DNA from: an uncultured Acidobacteriia bacterium
GTDB taxonomy: Bacteria; Acidobacteriota; Terriglobia; Bryobacterales; Bryobacteraceae
Assembly (NCBI GenBank): GCA_903825445.1
Contig: CAIKAS010000122.1
Location: forward strand, 1 to 43,225
Direction: 5' to 3'
DNA length: 43,225 nucleotides
A program made the position numbers and the translations under genes. This document shows, one piece after another, positions 17,205 to 27,465 of this stretch (position 1 is its first letter; the number at the start of each line of letters is the position of its first letter). The notes under the pieces were generated by a model. That model did no database searches. It saw only the letters and a program-made list of their open reading frames with translations, and was not told the DNA's origin.

Positions 17205-18767
17205 ATGAAGTTCACAAAAACATCGACCACGAAACTGCGAGGATCCATTCGACGCGTTGTGCGGATGGCCTCACAAGAGACCGCAGCCGGCCTCGTGTCG
17301 GGTATATTCTTACTCGCAATCACCACGTCTTCGGCCCTTATGGCGCAACAGGCTCCTGTCAATTTAAAGTCTGCCGGCAATTTCGTCATCCTTTCACAGA
17401 CGGGAATATCGGATATTCCGACATCACACATCACGGGAAACGTTGGCGCAAGTCCTATTTCGGGCAGCGCCATCGGACTGACTTGTGCGGAAGTCGCCGG
17501 CACTATTTCGGCAGTCGACGCAGCAGGGCCGGCTCCTTGCGCCACGATAGCGCCAACAGCCCTCACTCAGGCGACAGTGGACATGCAAAACGCGTACGCG
17601 GATGCGGCTGGGCGGCTGAATCCGGGCTCGACTGAACTTGGTGCCGGAATTATCGGAGGAATGACGTTGATTCCAGGCCTCTACAAGTGGAGTACCGACG
17701 TGTCGATCAGCGGTGTTGGAATCACTCTTTCAGGCGGTCCGAACGACGTCTGGATCTTTCAGGTGGCCGGGAACCTTAACGTGGCCAGTGCTGCCCACGT
17801 TGCGCTTTCTGCCGGAGCGCAAGCAGGCAATGTCTTCTGGCAAGTAGGCGGTGCTACGGGGGTCACACTAGGAACTACATCGTCTTTCTCAGGAAACCTG
17901 CTGAGTGCGAAGCAGGTAATCCTGAATACCGGCGCAACGCTCACGGGCCGCGCGTATGCACAGAGCCAGGTGACTTTACAATCCAGTACTGTGACCAACC
18001 CGGGCACTCTGATCAATGGCGTCCCACCGGTGTTCTTAAACTGCGGGGGGGTGCAGCCCTCCATAGCGTTGGGTGGAATCCTCAATTCCGCCAACTGGAC
18101 GCCGACAGTGGCTGCGGGCAGCATTGCCAGCGTGTTCGGTAATAACTTCGGCTTGTCACTCTCGGCTACGGTCTACCCATTGCTGCCGGCGCTCTGGTTT
18201 ACCAGCTTTCATGCAGGCACTCCCTATGCGCCACTATTCATGACCTCATGCACACAGGTCAATCTCCAGATTCCGTGGGAGGATGCTGGTCAAACGCAAG
18301 TGGCGGTAACCGCCGATGTGCTCGGTCTGGTTTCCCTGCCGCAACCCGCGACGCTCGCGCCGTATGCGCCCGGAATTTTCGCCATGAACCAGTCCGGGTC
18401 CGGCCAGGGAGCCATCGAGATAGCTTCGACAGGACAACTTGCAGCCCCCTTGGGAACGAACAGTCGGCCTGTTATGCAGGGAGAGTACGTCGTGATTTAT
18501 TGCACAGGGCTTGGTGCAGTATCGAACCAACCCGCTACCGGCTCGGCAGCGCTGGCAAGTCCGCTATCATTTACCTCGACGCAGCCAACGGTAACCATTG
18601 GCGGGGTTTCCGCCCTGGTTACTTTCTCCGGTTTGGCACCTGGGTTTGTCGGCCTTTACCAGGTGAATGCATTGGTTCCGGGCGGGTTCGTCACTGGAAA
18701 TAATGTGAACCTGATCCTGAGCATTGGCGGCGTCCAGTCCAACACGGTCACCATTGCCACTCAGTAA
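17205..18767 (+). CDS. Secreted DUF3494 ice-binding-like adhesin with TIGR03437 C-terminal domain
   Basis: AAAGGAAAG precedes the ATG. The 520-residue product has a long, basic signal region with cleavage likely near ALMAQQ (about residue 47). Residues about 50-270 form the DUF3494 beta-helix: VNLKSAGNFVILSQTGISDI, SHITGNVGASPISG, TLIPGLYKWSTDVSISG, VWIFQVAGNLNVASAA, GNVFWQVGGATGVTLGTTSSFSGNLL and GRAYAQSQVTLQSSTV. Residues about 285-520 form the TIGR03437-type domain, seen mainly in Solibacter (GGILNSANWTPTVAAGSIASVFG, YVVIYCTGLGAV, PGFVGLYQVNALVPGG and VQSNTVTIA at the end). DUF3494 proteins bind ice or act as surface adhesins. Here the surface role is inferred. A strong hairpin follows the stop. 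Confidence 0.92.
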   Translation: MKFTKTSTTKLRGSIRRVVRMASQETAAGLVSGIFLLAITTSSALMAQQAPVNLKSAGNFVILSQTGISDIPTSHITGNVGASPISGSAIGLTCAEVAGTISAVDAAGPAPCATIAPTALTQATVDMQNAYADAAGRLNPGSTELGAGIIGGMTLIPGLYKWSTDVSISGVGITLSGGPNDVWIFQVAGNLNVASAAHVALSAGAQAGNVFWQVGGATGVTLGTTSSFSGNLLSAKQVILNTGATLTGRAYAQSQVTLQSSTVTNPGTLINGVPPVFLNCGGVQPSIALGGILNSANWTPTVAAGSIASVFGNNFGLSLSATVYPLLPALWFTSFHAGTPYAPLFMTSCTQVNLQIPWEDAGQTQVAVTADVLGLVSLPQPATLAPYAPGIFAMNQSGSGQGAIEIASTGQLAAPLGTNSRPVMQGEYVVIYCTGLGAVSNQPATGSAALASPLSFTSTQPTVTIGGVSALVTFSGLAPGFVGLYQVNALVPGGFVTGNNVNLILSIGGVQSNTVTIATQ

Positions 18768-18790
18768 CAGCGAAGACGATGGGATTCACG

Positions 18791-18833
18791 ATATGGCTGC
18801 CCGCAAGCCCTTGCGGGTTGCGGGCAGCCGTAT
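18791..18833 (+). terminator. Strong terminator-like hairpin after the DUF3494 gene
   Basis: GGCTGCCCGCAA at 18795-18806 pairs perfectly with TTGCGGGCAGCC at 18818-18829, and the stem extends by four more pairs including one G-T. The loop is 11 bases. It lies 27 bases after the stop and is followed by GTATTTA, only a weak T-tract. Confidence 0.7.
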
Positions 18834-18843
18834 TTAGCGGTGT

Positions 18844-18858
18844 GGCGATATTTGGTCA
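18844..18858 (+). promoter_or_regulatory. GGCGATATTTGGTCA box upstream of the secreted-protein and efflux genes
   Basis: This 15-base sequence is identical to 10716-10730, which lies upstream of the 17M-like gene in the opposite sense relative to its gene. Here it is 90 bases before the ATG at 18948 and just after the DUF3494 terminator. It is a candidate regulator site with unknown binder. Confidence 0.3.
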
Positions 18859-18947
18859 CATCGACCGGAATCAATGTAACGAGGAACACTCCTAACTCAC
18901 TGGCACTTGAAGTGCGTATTCCAAGTCGGATTGAGGCGCTCATCACG

Positions 18948-19613
18948 ATGACATTCTTGAAATTGACACGCGCGACCTTATTGCTCTTTTGTGTAGCGGT
19001 GATGCCGGCAAATGCGCAGAAGGACAGTAATGAGGTGCCCCGGCCTCAACCGAGCGACGCACTGAAATCCGGACAATCCGTCCAGCAGTCGAAACCGTCT
19101 CCCCAAGGTCAGCCCGCCAAAGCACCGAAACGGGCTCCCCAGACAAAGGCCCCCACACCACAATCGGCGCAACGCGCACAGTCTGGCCAGCACCAACCAG
19201 CGCATACGCAGCAACAGATTCAAGCATGGCAACAAACGCGTGGATGGGCGAGCCATGGCGGCTGGCAGCCGCAGACAAATTTTCAGCAGGGGCGCGACCA
19301 GAATTGGGCTGCGGACCATCGCGATCGGGAACAACGGGGAGGCTATGCCGGCTCCTACATACCAGAGGTCAGCTTCGGGCTCTATTTCGGCGATTCGCAC
19401 TTCTTCCACATCGGCATCATGCCAGTTATGTTCATGGGCTATCCGCGCTTCAGGCACGGAGGCTTTGCGTTTCTCATGGTCGACCCATGGCCTGGATCAT
19501 GGCAGGAAAACTGGTACACCTCCGACGACGTGTACATCGACTATGACAACGGATATTACCTCCATGACCGGCGATATCCAGGAGTCAGGATCGCAGTCGC
19601 CGTCGCAATCTGA
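18948..19613 (+). CDS. Small secreted Gln/Pro-rich protein of unknown function
   Basis: The frame is open from 18840, but the ATG at 18948 begins a clear signal peptide (MTFLKLTRATLLLFCVAVMP, cleavage near ANAQ). Residues about 24-120 are low-complexity, rich in Gln, Pro, Lys and Ser. The folded C-terminal part (about 140-221) contains YIPEVSFGLYFGDSHFFHIG, FMGYPRFRHGGFAFLMVDP and WYTSDDVYIDYDNGYYLHD, ending RRYPGVRIAVAVAI. Similar endings are familiar from Acidobacterial secreted proteins, but I cannot assign a family. It lies 48 bases before the efflux adaptor gene and probably shares its message, suggesting an envelope role. Confidence 0.75.
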   Translation: MTFLKLTRATLLLFCVAVMPANAQKDSNEVPRPQPSDALKSGQSVQQSKPSPQGQPAKAPKRAPQTKAPTPQSAQRAQSGQHQPAHTQQQIQAWQQTRGWASHGGWQPQTNFQQGRDQNWAADHRDREQRGGYAGSYIPEVSFGLYFGDSHFFHIGIMPVMFMGYPRFRHGGFAFLMVDPWPGSWQENWYTSDDVYIDYDNGYYLHDRRYPGVRIAVAVAI

Positions 19614-19661
19614 GTTGGGTGGCGGGCACTTCGCCCCCGCTAAGTCGCCTCGGGAACAAAC

Positions 19662-21008
19662 ATGCTCGATAGCCACTGGACGCCGATAGAAATACCGCCT
19701 GAGACTCGTGATCCATCATTAGCGGATTCTGCGCCGCTGGCCCCTGCGACTGTAGCTGGGAATGAGACAGCAGGTAAGGCTACTTCCCATCGCCTCTGGC
19801 TTTGGCTCTTGGCGGCACTTTTGTTGTTGTGTCTGTTTCTGTATCTCCTTTGGCCGACGATCACGGGCGCGAAGTCCGCAGCGGCGGCCAACGCCGTTAA
19901 GGGCCCGGCACCGATACAAGTGGTTGCCGTGACGGCCACCAAAGGAAACATTGGCGTCTACTATACGGGACTTGGAGCCGTAACGCCCCTGGCCACGGTC
20001 ACGGTGAAGGCCGTTGTCGGCGGGCAATTGATGAACGTGCACTTCAAGGAAGGCGATCTTGTTCAAAGAGGCGATCTCCTGATTGAGATCGACCCGCGGC
20101 CCTACGAAGCCGTTGTGGTTCAGATAGAAGGCCAACTCGTCCGTGATCAGGCACTGCTTGCCAACGCTCACATCGATTTTGATCGCTACACGGGCCTGAT
20201 GAAAACCAACGCCATTCCCGAACAGCAACTTGCAACCCAGCGTACACTCGTTTCTCAGGACGAAGGCATTGTCAAGAACGATCAGGGCCTGCTGGACGCC
20301 GCAAAGCTCAACGTGACGTACTCCCGAATTACGTCACCCTTAACGGGCGTGGTGGGGTTGAGGCTTGTGGATCCCGGCAACATTGTTCAGCCCGGCGATT
20401 CCAACGGAATGATCGTCATCACGCAAATCCAGCCGATCAGCGTAATTTTTACCGTCGGAGAGGACCAGCTTCCGCCCGTACTACAGAAGATTCGCGCCGG
20501 ACAAACCCTGACAGTAGAGGCGTGGGACCACGACTTAAAAAACAAGCTCGCATCCGGCGTTCTCGCGACACTGGATAATCAGATCGACCAGACGACCGGA
20601 ACGCTGAAGCTTCGCGCCACTTTCGACAATGCGAATCGCGCGCTTTTCCCCAACCAGTTTGTGAACGCCCGTTTGCTGGAACAGCAGAAGACGGGCGTGA
20701 CGCTTCTTCCATCCGCCGCCATTCAGCGCAACACGAACAATATCTATGTCTACCTGATCAAGCCGGACAACACAGTGACGGTTCGCACGATTCTGATCGG
20801 TACGACGGAAGGCGATCAGTCAGAGATCACGTCCGGACTCGCACCCGGCGACCAAGTCGTTATGACTGGTGTCGACAAGTTACTAGAGGGAAGCAAGATA
20901 GCGCTGAACACGAGTGGCACACCCGGAAGCAGTGGAGCAGCAGGTTCCAGCGGAGTGCCGAGGGCCGGCCGCGCAAGTGGATCCCCGGCAGCGAGCGGAG
21001 CAATGTAA
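19662..21008 (+). CDS. mdtA: RND efflux periplasmic adaptor (MdtA-like)
   Basis: The 448-residue membrane-fusion protein links an RND pump to an outer-membrane channel. The N-terminus has a cytoplasmic segment and a single membrane anchor (LWLWLLAALLLLCLFLYLLW, about 45-65). The lipoyl/barrel-sandwich halves are visible as VTVKAVVGGQLMNVHFKEGDLVQRGDLL and YSRITSPLTGVVGLRLVDPGN, with an alpha-hairpin between. The beta-barrel and membrane-proximal parts follow (TGTLKLRATFDNANRALFPNQFVNARL). The last 30 residues are Gly/Ser/Ala-rich and probably disordered. Its TAA is immediately followed by the ATG of the first pump subunit, so the genes are co-expressed. No outer-membrane channel gene lies in the window. 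The name reflects the MdtABC-like arrangement. Confidence 0.92.
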   Translation: MLDSHWTPIEIPPETRDPSLADSAPLAPATVAGNETAGKATSHRLWLWLLAALLLLCLFLYLLWPTITGAKSAAAANAVKGPAPIQVVAVTATKGNIGVYYTGLGAVTPLATVTVKAVVGGQLMNVHFKEGDLVQRGDLLIEIDPRPYEAVVVQIEGQLVRDQALLANAHIDFDRYTGLMKTNAIPEQQLATQRTLVSQDEGIVKNDQGLLDAAKLNVTYSRITSPLTGVVGLRLVDPGNIVQPGDSNGMIVITQIQPISVIFTVGEDQLPPVLQKIRAGQTLTVEAWDHDLKNKLASGVLATLDNQIDQTTGTLKLRATFDNANRALFPNQFVNARLLEQQKTGVTLLPSAAIQRNTNNIYVYLIKPDNTVTVRTILIGTTEGDQSEITSGLAPGDQVVMTGVDKLLEGSKIALNTSGTPGSSGAAGSSGVPRAGRASGSPAASGAM

Positions 21009-24000
21009 ATGAGTCCGTCACGGACGTTCATACTTCGGCCTGTGGCTACTTCGCTCTTGATGGTGGGAATTCTCCTGGGAGGTCTGGTGGCGTTCACGCT
21101 GCTGCCTGTCTCCGCGCTCCCCGAAGTGGATTACCCCATCATTCAGGTTGCGACGTTTTATCCGGGTGCCAGCCCCGACGTGATGGCGTCCGCCGTCACC
21201 GCTCCGTTGGAGCGGCAGTTTGGTGAGGTCCCAGGTCTGCAGCAGATGACTTCGGTAAGTTCGGACGGCAGTTCCGTCATCACGCTTCAGTTCGCCCTTG
21301 CTCTCAACATTGATATTGCGGAACAGGAGGTGCAGCAATCGATTAATGCTTCCGGAACTTATCTGCCCGCCGATCTCCCCGTGCCACCGGTCTACACCAA
21401 GACCAATCCAGCCGATGCCCCAATCCTGACTCTTGCGCTCACGTCGAACGAGATCCCGCTATCCCAGGTGGAGGATCTGGTGGATACCAGGCTGGCGCCG
21501 AAGATCTCTCAGTTGCCCGGAATTGGTCTGGTCAGCATCAGTGGCGGCCAGAAACCGGCCGTTCGCATTCAGGCGAATCCGACGCAACTGGCATCGTTCG
21601 GCCTGAATCTGGAAGACCTGCGAACCGCGCTGGTTGCGGCGAATGTCAACCAGGCCAAAGGAAACTTCGACGGACCTCACCAGTCCTATCAGATCGGCGC
21701 CAACGATCAGCTGCTTTCGAGCGCCGATTACTCCGGTTTGGTAGTGACCTACCGCAACGGCGCACCCGTAAAGCTTACCGACGTTGCAACGGTAAAGGAT
21801 GACATTGAGAACATCCGCCAGGCCGCGTGGATGAACCAGTTTCCCGCCGTGATTTTGAATATTCAGCGCCAACCCGGCGCAAACATTATCTCCGTGGTGA
21901 ACCAGATCCACCAACTGCTCCCGCAGCTCACCAGCACTCTGCCCGCCTCTGTTCATGTGGTCACTTTGTCCGATATGACAACTACGATTCGGGCCTCGGT
22001 AAAGGATGTGGAATTCTCTCTGATGCTCACCGTTGCGCTGGTCGTGATGGTGATTTTTCTTTTTCTTCGCAGCGTCGCAGCTACGATCATTCCCAGCATC
22101 GCCGTTCCGCTGTCGCTCGTCGGAACGTTCGGCGCGATGTATCTGCTCGGATATAGCCTGGACAATCTCTCGCTGATGGCGCTGACCATTTCTACGGGAT
22201 TTGTGGTGGATGACGCGATCGTAATGATTGAGAACATCTCGCGTTACATCGAATTAGGTGAAGCTCCATTGCAGGCAGCGCTGAAGGGCGCCGAGCAGAT
22301 TGGCTTTACGATTATTTCGCTGACTATCTCACTGATCGCGGTGCTCATACCGCTCCTGTTCATGAGTGACATCGTCGGGCGGCTCTTCCGCGAATTCGCG
22401 GTAACTCTGAGCGTGACAATTCTGATGTCCGCGGTCGTCTCGCTGACACTCACACCGATGATGTCCGCCCGCCTTCTCAAGCACACTCCTGAGGCTTCAC
22501 AAGGCCGTCTGTTCCGGGCTTCGGAGAGCGTTTTCAAAAAGGTGATCGATTCTTATGGGCGAACTCTGAAGTTCGTGCTTCGCTTGCAGGGCATCACTCT
22601 TCTTGTGGCGCTGGCAACCCTGCTTCTGACAGTATTTCTCTTCTATGAAATTCCGAAGGGCTTCTTTCCCATTCAGGACACGGGGGTCATTCAGGGAGTG
22701 ACGGAAGCATCGCAGTCCGTCTCATTCAGTGAAATGTCGCGCCTCCAGCAAAGCGACGTTCAGGTGATCCTGAAAGATCCGGCCGTCGAGAGCCTTTCTT
22801 CGTTTATCGGGATCGACGGAACGAATACTACGCTGAACGGTGGCCGTGTTCAGATCAATCTCAAAGCGCTTACCGATCGCAAGCTTAGCGCCAGCGACGT
22901 GATTCGGCGATTGCAAACTAACCTCGCGACAATTCCGGGAATCACTCTCTACATGCAGCCTGTGCAGGATCTGAGCGTAGACGACCGCGTTAGCCGCACG
23001 CAGTTTCAGTACACGCTGGAAGATCCAAGTGCCGCTGAGTTGAACACGTGGGCACCACAATTACTAGCCCGTTTGCAGAAGCTGCCCGAACTCAGCGACG
23101 TCGCCAGCGATCAGCAAACGCAAGGTATCCAGGCGAATCTTGTATTCGACCGGCCAACTGCATCTCGTCTCGGAATCACCGCGGCGGCGATCGACCAGAC
23201 GCTCTACGATGCCTATGGCCAGCGCGAAGTCTCCACGATGTTCACCCAGTTGAACCAATACCACGTGGTTCTTGAAGTGAGACCGGGCTTCGACCAGAGC
23301 CCGCTGGATCTCAGAAATCTCTACGTCCGCTCTGGGATGGTTGTTCCTGTGTCTTCACCAGCGCCAGTCCCTGGCGGAACTCCTGCGGCTGCTTCTCCTT
23401 TGGCGTCGGGTCAGTCGCACTCGACAGTCGCGTTCCCCAACGGTGGTCAGGTGCCGTTGAGCGATTTCATGCGCCTCCAGATGACTTCGGTCCCGATTGC
23501 CATCAACCATCAGGGACAGTTTCCGGTAATCACGCTTTCATTCAATCTGTCGCCGAATGCCTCTTTAGGCGACGCGATTGCAGCAGTCAACAAAGCCCAA
23601 CTGAGTCTCGGAATGCCGCAGAGCATACAGGGTGCCTTCCAGGGTACGGCTGCTGCCTTTGAAAACTCGCTGACCGGTGAGCCTGTGTTAATTCTGGCCG
23701 CGTTGGTAACGGTCTACCTGGTTCTCGGTGTGCTTTACGAAAGCTACATTCATCCGATCACGATCATTTCCAGTCTGCCATCAGCCGGAGTGGGGGCGTT
23801 GCTGGCTCTCTACATCACGGGGAACGATTTCAGTGTGATCGCTCTGATCGGCATCGTTTTGCTCATCGGAATCGTCAAGAAAAACGCGATCATGATGATC
23901 GATTTCGCGCTGCAAGCCGAGCGCGAGCAACACATGTCCCCGTACGATTCGATTTTTCAGGCCTCACAGCTTCGTTTTCGCCCCATCATGATGACGACAA

Positions 24001-24266
24001 TGGCGGCCTTGCTCGGCGGCTTGCCGCTCGCGCTCGGTTCCGGTACGGGTTCGGAATTGCGACGTCCGCTCGGGATCACGATCGTGGGCGGCCTGATCGT
24101 TAGTCAGGTGCTGACCCTCTACACGACGCCGGTCATTTATCTGTTCTTCGATCGCCTGGCGGGACACTTCCGGCACGCTCCGGTAGAAGCCGCCGCAGCA
24201 GCGATGGATGCCCCGGTCGCGCTGCGGGGAGATGGTATGACGCCTGAGTCGGCGCCTGCAGGTTAG
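21009..24266 (+). CDS. mdtB: RND multidrug efflux permease, MdtB-like
   Basis: The 1085-residue inner-membrane proton/drug antiporter has the standard 12-helix, two-large-loop layout. The start resembles Mdt[40 protein letters not shown] and [11 protein letters not shown]4 carries the proton-relay pair D401-D402 ([14 protein letters not shown]), and the second half has the matching [21 protein letters not shown] 30-40 residue Pro/Ala/Ser/Gly-rich insertion (about 780-815, [16 protein letters not shown]) is absent from the partner subunit and accounts for much of its greater length. It is expected to pair with the following subunit in a mixed trimer, as MdtB and MdtC do in E. coli. The drug or bile-like substrates are not predictable. 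Confidence 0.95.
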   Translation: MSPSRTFILRPVATSLLMVGILLGGLVAFTLLPVSALPEVDYPIIQVATFYPGASPDVMASAVTAPLERQFGEVPGLQQMTSVSSDGSSVITLQFALALNIDIAEQEVQQSINASGTYLPADLPVPPVYTKTNPADAPILTLALTSNEIPLSQVEDLVDTRLAPKISQLPGIGLVSISGGQKPAVRIQANPTQLASFGLNLEDLRTALVAANVNQAKGNFDGPHQSYQIGANDQLLSSADYSGLVVTYRNGAPVKLTDVATVKDDIENIRQAAWMNQFPAVILNIQRQPGANIISVVNQIHQLLPQLTSTLPASVHVVTLSDMTTTIRASVKDVEFSLMLTVALVVMVIFLFLRSVAATIIPSIAVPLSLVGTFGAMYLLGYSLDNLSLMALTISTGFVVDDAIVMIENISRYIELGEAPLQAALKGAEQIGFTIISLTISLIAVLIPLLFMSDIVGRLFREFAVTLSVTILMSAVVSLTLTPMMSARLLKHTPEASQGRLFRASESVFKKVIDSYGRTLKFVLRLQGITLLVALATLLLTVFLFYEIPKGFFPIQDTGVIQGVTEASQSVSFSEMSRLQQSDVQVILKDPAVESLSSFIGIDGTNTTLNGGRVQINLKALTDRKLSASDVIRRLQTNLATIPGITLYMQPVQDLSVDDRVSRTQFQYTLEDPSAAELNTWAPQLLARLQKLPELSDVASDQQTQGIQANLVFDRPTASRLGITAAAIDQTLYDAYGQREVSTMFTQLNQYHVVLEVRPGFDQSPLDLRNLYVRSGMVVPVSSPAPVPGGTPAAASPLASGQSHSTVAFPNGGQVPLSDFMRLQMTSVPIAINHQGQFPVITLSFNLSPNASLGDAIAAVNKAQLSLGMPQSIQGAFQGTAAAFENSLTGEPVLILAALVTVYLVLGVLYESYIHPITIISSLPSAGVGALLALYITGNDFSVIALIGIVLLIGIVKKNAIMMIDFALQAEREQHMSPYDSIFQASQLRFRPIMMTTMAALLGGLPLALGSGTGSELRRPLGITIVGGLIVSQVLTLYTTPVIYLFFDRLAGHFRHAPVEAAAAAMDAPVALRGDGMTPESAPAG

Positions 24267-24271
24267 CCGCC

Positions 24272-27200
24272 ATGAACATTTCCGAGATCTTCGTTCGCAA
24301 GCCAGTCGCTACGACGCTGCTCACGGTCGCTATCGCCCTTTCCGGAGCCGTCGCCTACCAACTGCTTCCGGTGTCGCCATTGCCACAGGTGGATTTTCCG
24401 ACCATCTCCGTCTCGGCCGGTTTGCCTGGCGCGAGCCCTGAAACCATGGCGTCTTCGGTCGCGACGCCTCTCGAAAGACAATTCGCCCATATTGCCTCAG
24501 TCACGGAAATGACCTCGTCCAGCGGCCTGGGTTCCACCAGTATCACGCTGCAATTCAGTCTTGATCGCGATATTGACGCCGCCGCGCGGGACGTCGAAGC
24601 TGCCATCAACGCGGCGCGTGGCTACCTGCCTGCCAATCTACCGGGCAATCCGAGTTATCGGAAAGTAAATCCGGCCGACTCGCCGATCTTCCTGCTTGGT
24701 CTAACATCAGGCGTGTTGACCAAAGGCCAGATGTACGATGCTGCGTCCACGATCATGGAGCAGCAACTCTCGCAAATCGCCGGGGTTGGGCAGGTCTCCG
24801 TCGGTGGGAGCGCCCTCCCTGCCGTACGAGTCGAGTTGAATCCCACGGTGCTCAACAAATACGGCATAGGGTTTGAGACCGTGCGAGCCGTGCTCTCCGG
24901 CGCCAACGCCAACACTCCCAAGGGGCACTTTTCGAACGATAGCAGTATGTGGCAAATCGGAGCCAACGACCAGTTGATGAACGCATCGGACTACCTTCCC
25001 CTGGTGATTGACTACCACAACGGAGTCGGGGTGCGCGTAAGCGATGTCGGACAGGCTGTTGATTCGGTGGAAGACCTTCGGCAGTCAGGCTACCTGAATA
25101 GCCAGCAGGCGGTGCTGGTAATTGTCTTCCGGCAACCCGGCGCCAATATCATCCAGACGGTAGACCGCATACGCGCCGCGCTTCCTCAATTGGAAGCGGC
25201 CTTACCACATGCGATTCACGTGACGATCGCCATGGACCAAACCGTCACTATTCGTGCATCCGTCGACGACGTTGAGACGACCCTCGTCATTTCGGTGATT
25301 TTGGTCATCCTGGTGGTATTCGTATTCTTGCGAAACTTCCGTACTACGCTTATCCCCAGCGTGGCGGTCCCGGTATCCCTGATCGGCACTTTCGGCGCCA
25401 TGTATCTGCTCAACTACAGCATCGACAACCTGTCCTTGATGGCCCTCACCATATCGACAGGTTTCGTCGTCGATGACGCGATCGTGGTCATCGAGAACAT
25501 TACACGCTACCTCGAAAAGGGCATGCGTCCCCTTGAAGCGGCACTGAAGGGAGCTCAGGAGGTGGGCTTCACCGTCCTGACTATCAGTTTTTCATTGATC
25601 GCAGTATTCATCCCGCTGTTGCTGATGAGTGGCATCGTGGGTCGGCTATTTCGCGAATTTGCAGTGACGCTCTCGGTGGCAATCTTTGTGTCGATGCTCA
25701 TATCGCTGAGCACCACGCCTATGATGTGCGCGTATCTTCTGAAACAACAGAATCAGCATAACTGGCTTTATCGCACCAGCGAGCGTGCATTCGAGTGGAT
25801 TGTGGAAGGCTACGGCCGGACACTTACGGTGGTTCTGCGGCATTCGTTTATTACGGCAATGACGCTGGTCGCGGTGATCGCTCTTAATGTTTATCTGTTT
25901 ATCCACATTCCGAAAGGATTTTTTCCGGAACAGGATAACGGCCGCATGAACGGTTCGCTGCTGGCAGATCAGGATAATTCCTTCCAGGCGCTCGACAAGA
26001 CCCTGCTCCGTGCTGTCGATATCGTCAAAGCCGACCCTGGAGTGGACCAGGCGATGGGCTTTACTGGTGGCGCCAATACGGCCCGGATGTTCATCTCTCT
26101 CAAACCGCTTAACGTAAGAAAGGCGAGCGCCGATCAGATCATTGCGAGGCTGCGCCCTAAGCTCGCGAAAGTTTCAGGCGGCACTCTGATCCTGCAGGCG
26201 GCCCAGGATGTCCGCATTGGCGGAAGGGCCAGCAGCGCACAGTACCAGTTCACGATGCAGGGCGACAATCTTGCGGATCTGATCGCATATTCCCCAAAAA
26301 TGCTGCAGAAGCTCAAGACTATCCACATCATTACCGACGTAAACAGCGACCTGCAGAACCAGGGTTTGCAGGCACTAGTCACCTACGACAGAGCGACCGC
26401 GGCCAGATTCGGCATTGCTCCGCAACTCATTGACGACACTCTTTACGACGCGTTTGGGCAACGGCAGGTGTCAACCATGTACACTTCGCAGAACCAGTAC
26501 CACGTGGTGATGGAAGCGGCGCCACAGTTCTGGCAGGACCCACAATTTCTGAGTCAGGTCTATGTAAGTTCACCTGCGGGAGCGCAGGTGCCGCTCAGTG
26601 CTCTGGCGGCTTATGGGCCGGAGACCGCGCCGTTAACCGTGAGCCATGAAGGGTTGTTCCCCGCAGTGACTATTTCATTCAACCTTGCCCCCGGCGCTTC
26701 ATTGGGCGACGCCGTGGATGCAATCCAAACGGCGGCCGCGACAATTGGGCTCCCAAAGACCATCCACAAGCCGGTGTTCGCCGGAACCGCGCAGGCCTAT
26801 CAGGACTCGTTGAGCAGCGAACCCTTACTAATCGCCGCGGCACTCATAACCGTCTATTTGGTTCTGGGCGTTTTATATGAAAGCTTTGTTCATCCCGTCA
26901 CCATCCTGTCGACGATTCCGTCGGCCAGCGTTGGAGGTCTGCTCGCACTTACCATCACGCACACGGATCTAACGGTCATCGCGATCATCGGGGTCATCCT
27001 GCTCATCGGTATCGTAAAAAAGAACGCGATCATGATGATCGATTTCGCTCTGGCTGCGGCGCGTAATGAAGGCAAAAGCTCTTACGACTCCATCGTGGAG
27101 GCCTGTAACCTGCGTTTCAGGCCGATCCTGATGACCACGATGGCCGCTCTTCTCGGTGCACTGCCTTTGGCACTCGGCAGCGGTACTGGCTCGGAGCTTC

Positions 27201-27367
27201 GCCGTCCATTGGGAATCACGATCATCGGCGGTTTGATTATGAGCCAGCTGCTGACGTTGTACACGACGCCGGTAGTGTACTTGTACTTTGACCGACTCCA
27301 GCGCTGGTCGGGCGCACGCCGCGCCCATCCACCCGCGGATGCCGAATCGGCCGTAACCCCGGCATGA
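24272..27367 (+). CDS. mdtC: RND multidrug efflux permease, MdtC-like
   Basis: The 1031-residue partner of the preceding pump begins FVRKPVATTLLTVAIALSG and has the MdtC-type segment PLPQVDFPTISVSAGLPGAS with PETMASSVATPLERQ. The proton-relay aspartates are D401-D402 ([14 protein letters not shown]), and TM10-11 contains [20 protein letters not shown]. The ATG is five bases after the stop of the mdtB-like gene. The two pump genes are clearly ancient paralogues, with matched residue numbering over the first 400 positions. The pump set ends here, and the next gene is convergent. Confidence 0.95.
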   Translation: MNISEIFVRKPVATTLLTVAIALSGAVAYQLLPVSPLPQVDFPTISVSAGLPGASPETMASSVATPLERQFAHIASVTEMTSSSGLGSTSITLQFSLDRDIDAAARDVEAAINAARGYLPANLPGNPSYRKVNPADSPIFLLGLTSGVLTKGQMYDAASTIMEQQLSQIAGVGQVSVGGSALPAVRVELNPTVLNKYGIGFETVRAVLSGANANTPKGHFSNDSSMWQIGANDQLMNASDYLPLVIDYHNGVGVRVSDVGQAVDSVEDLRQSGYLNSQQAVLVIVFRQPGANIIQTVDRIRAALPQLEAALPHAIHVTIAMDQTVTIRASVDDVETTLVISVILVILVVFVFLRNFRTTLIPSVAVPVSLIGTFGAMYLLNYSIDNLSLMALTISTGFVVDDAIVVIENITRYLEKGMRPLEAALKGAQEVGFTVLTISFSLIAVFIPLLLMSGIVGRLFREFAVTLSVAIFVSMLISLSTTPMMCAYLLKQQNQHNWLYRTSERAFEWIVEGYGRTLTVVLRHSFITAMTLVAVIALNVYLFIHIPKGFFPEQDNGRMNGSLLADQDNSFQALDKTLLRAVDIVKADPGVDQAMGFTGGANTARMFISLKPLNVRKASADQIIARLRPKLAKVSGGTLILQAAQDVRIGGRASSAQYQFTMQGDNLADLIAYSPKMLQKLKTIHIITDVNSDLQNQGLQALVTYDRATAARFGIAPQLIDDTLYDAFGQRQVSTMYTSQNQYHVVMEAAPQFWQDPQFLSQVYVSSPAGAQVPLSALAAYGPETAPLTVSHEGLFPAVTISFNLAPGASLGDAVDAIQTAAATIGLPKTIHKPVFAGTAQAYQDSLSSEPLLIAAALITVYLVLGVLYESFVHPVTILSTIPSASVGGLLALTITHTDLTVIAIIGVILLIGIVKKNAIMMIDFALAAARNEGKSSYDSIVEACNLRFRPILMTTMAALLGALPLALGSGTGSELRRPLGITIIGGLIMSQLLTLYTTPVVYLYFDRLQRWSGARRAHPPADAESAVTPA

Positions 27368-27406
27368 CGCCATGAGCGAGATCTGGACTCTGATCCCCTT
27401 AAGCGG

Positions 27407-27460
27407 GCTCGGGGCGAACGCCACTATAAGTGTGACGCCCACCCCGGGGCACGCCCGAGC
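27407..27460. terminator. Possible stem-loop between convergent mdtC-like and YXWGXW genes
   Basis: GCTCGGGGCG at 27407-27416 can pair with CGCCCGAGC at 27452-27460, with one bulged G and a loop of about 35 bases. It lies in the 98-base gap between convergent genes. The long loop and lack of T-run make it a weak call. Confidence 0.3.
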
Positions 27461-27465
27461 CGGAA

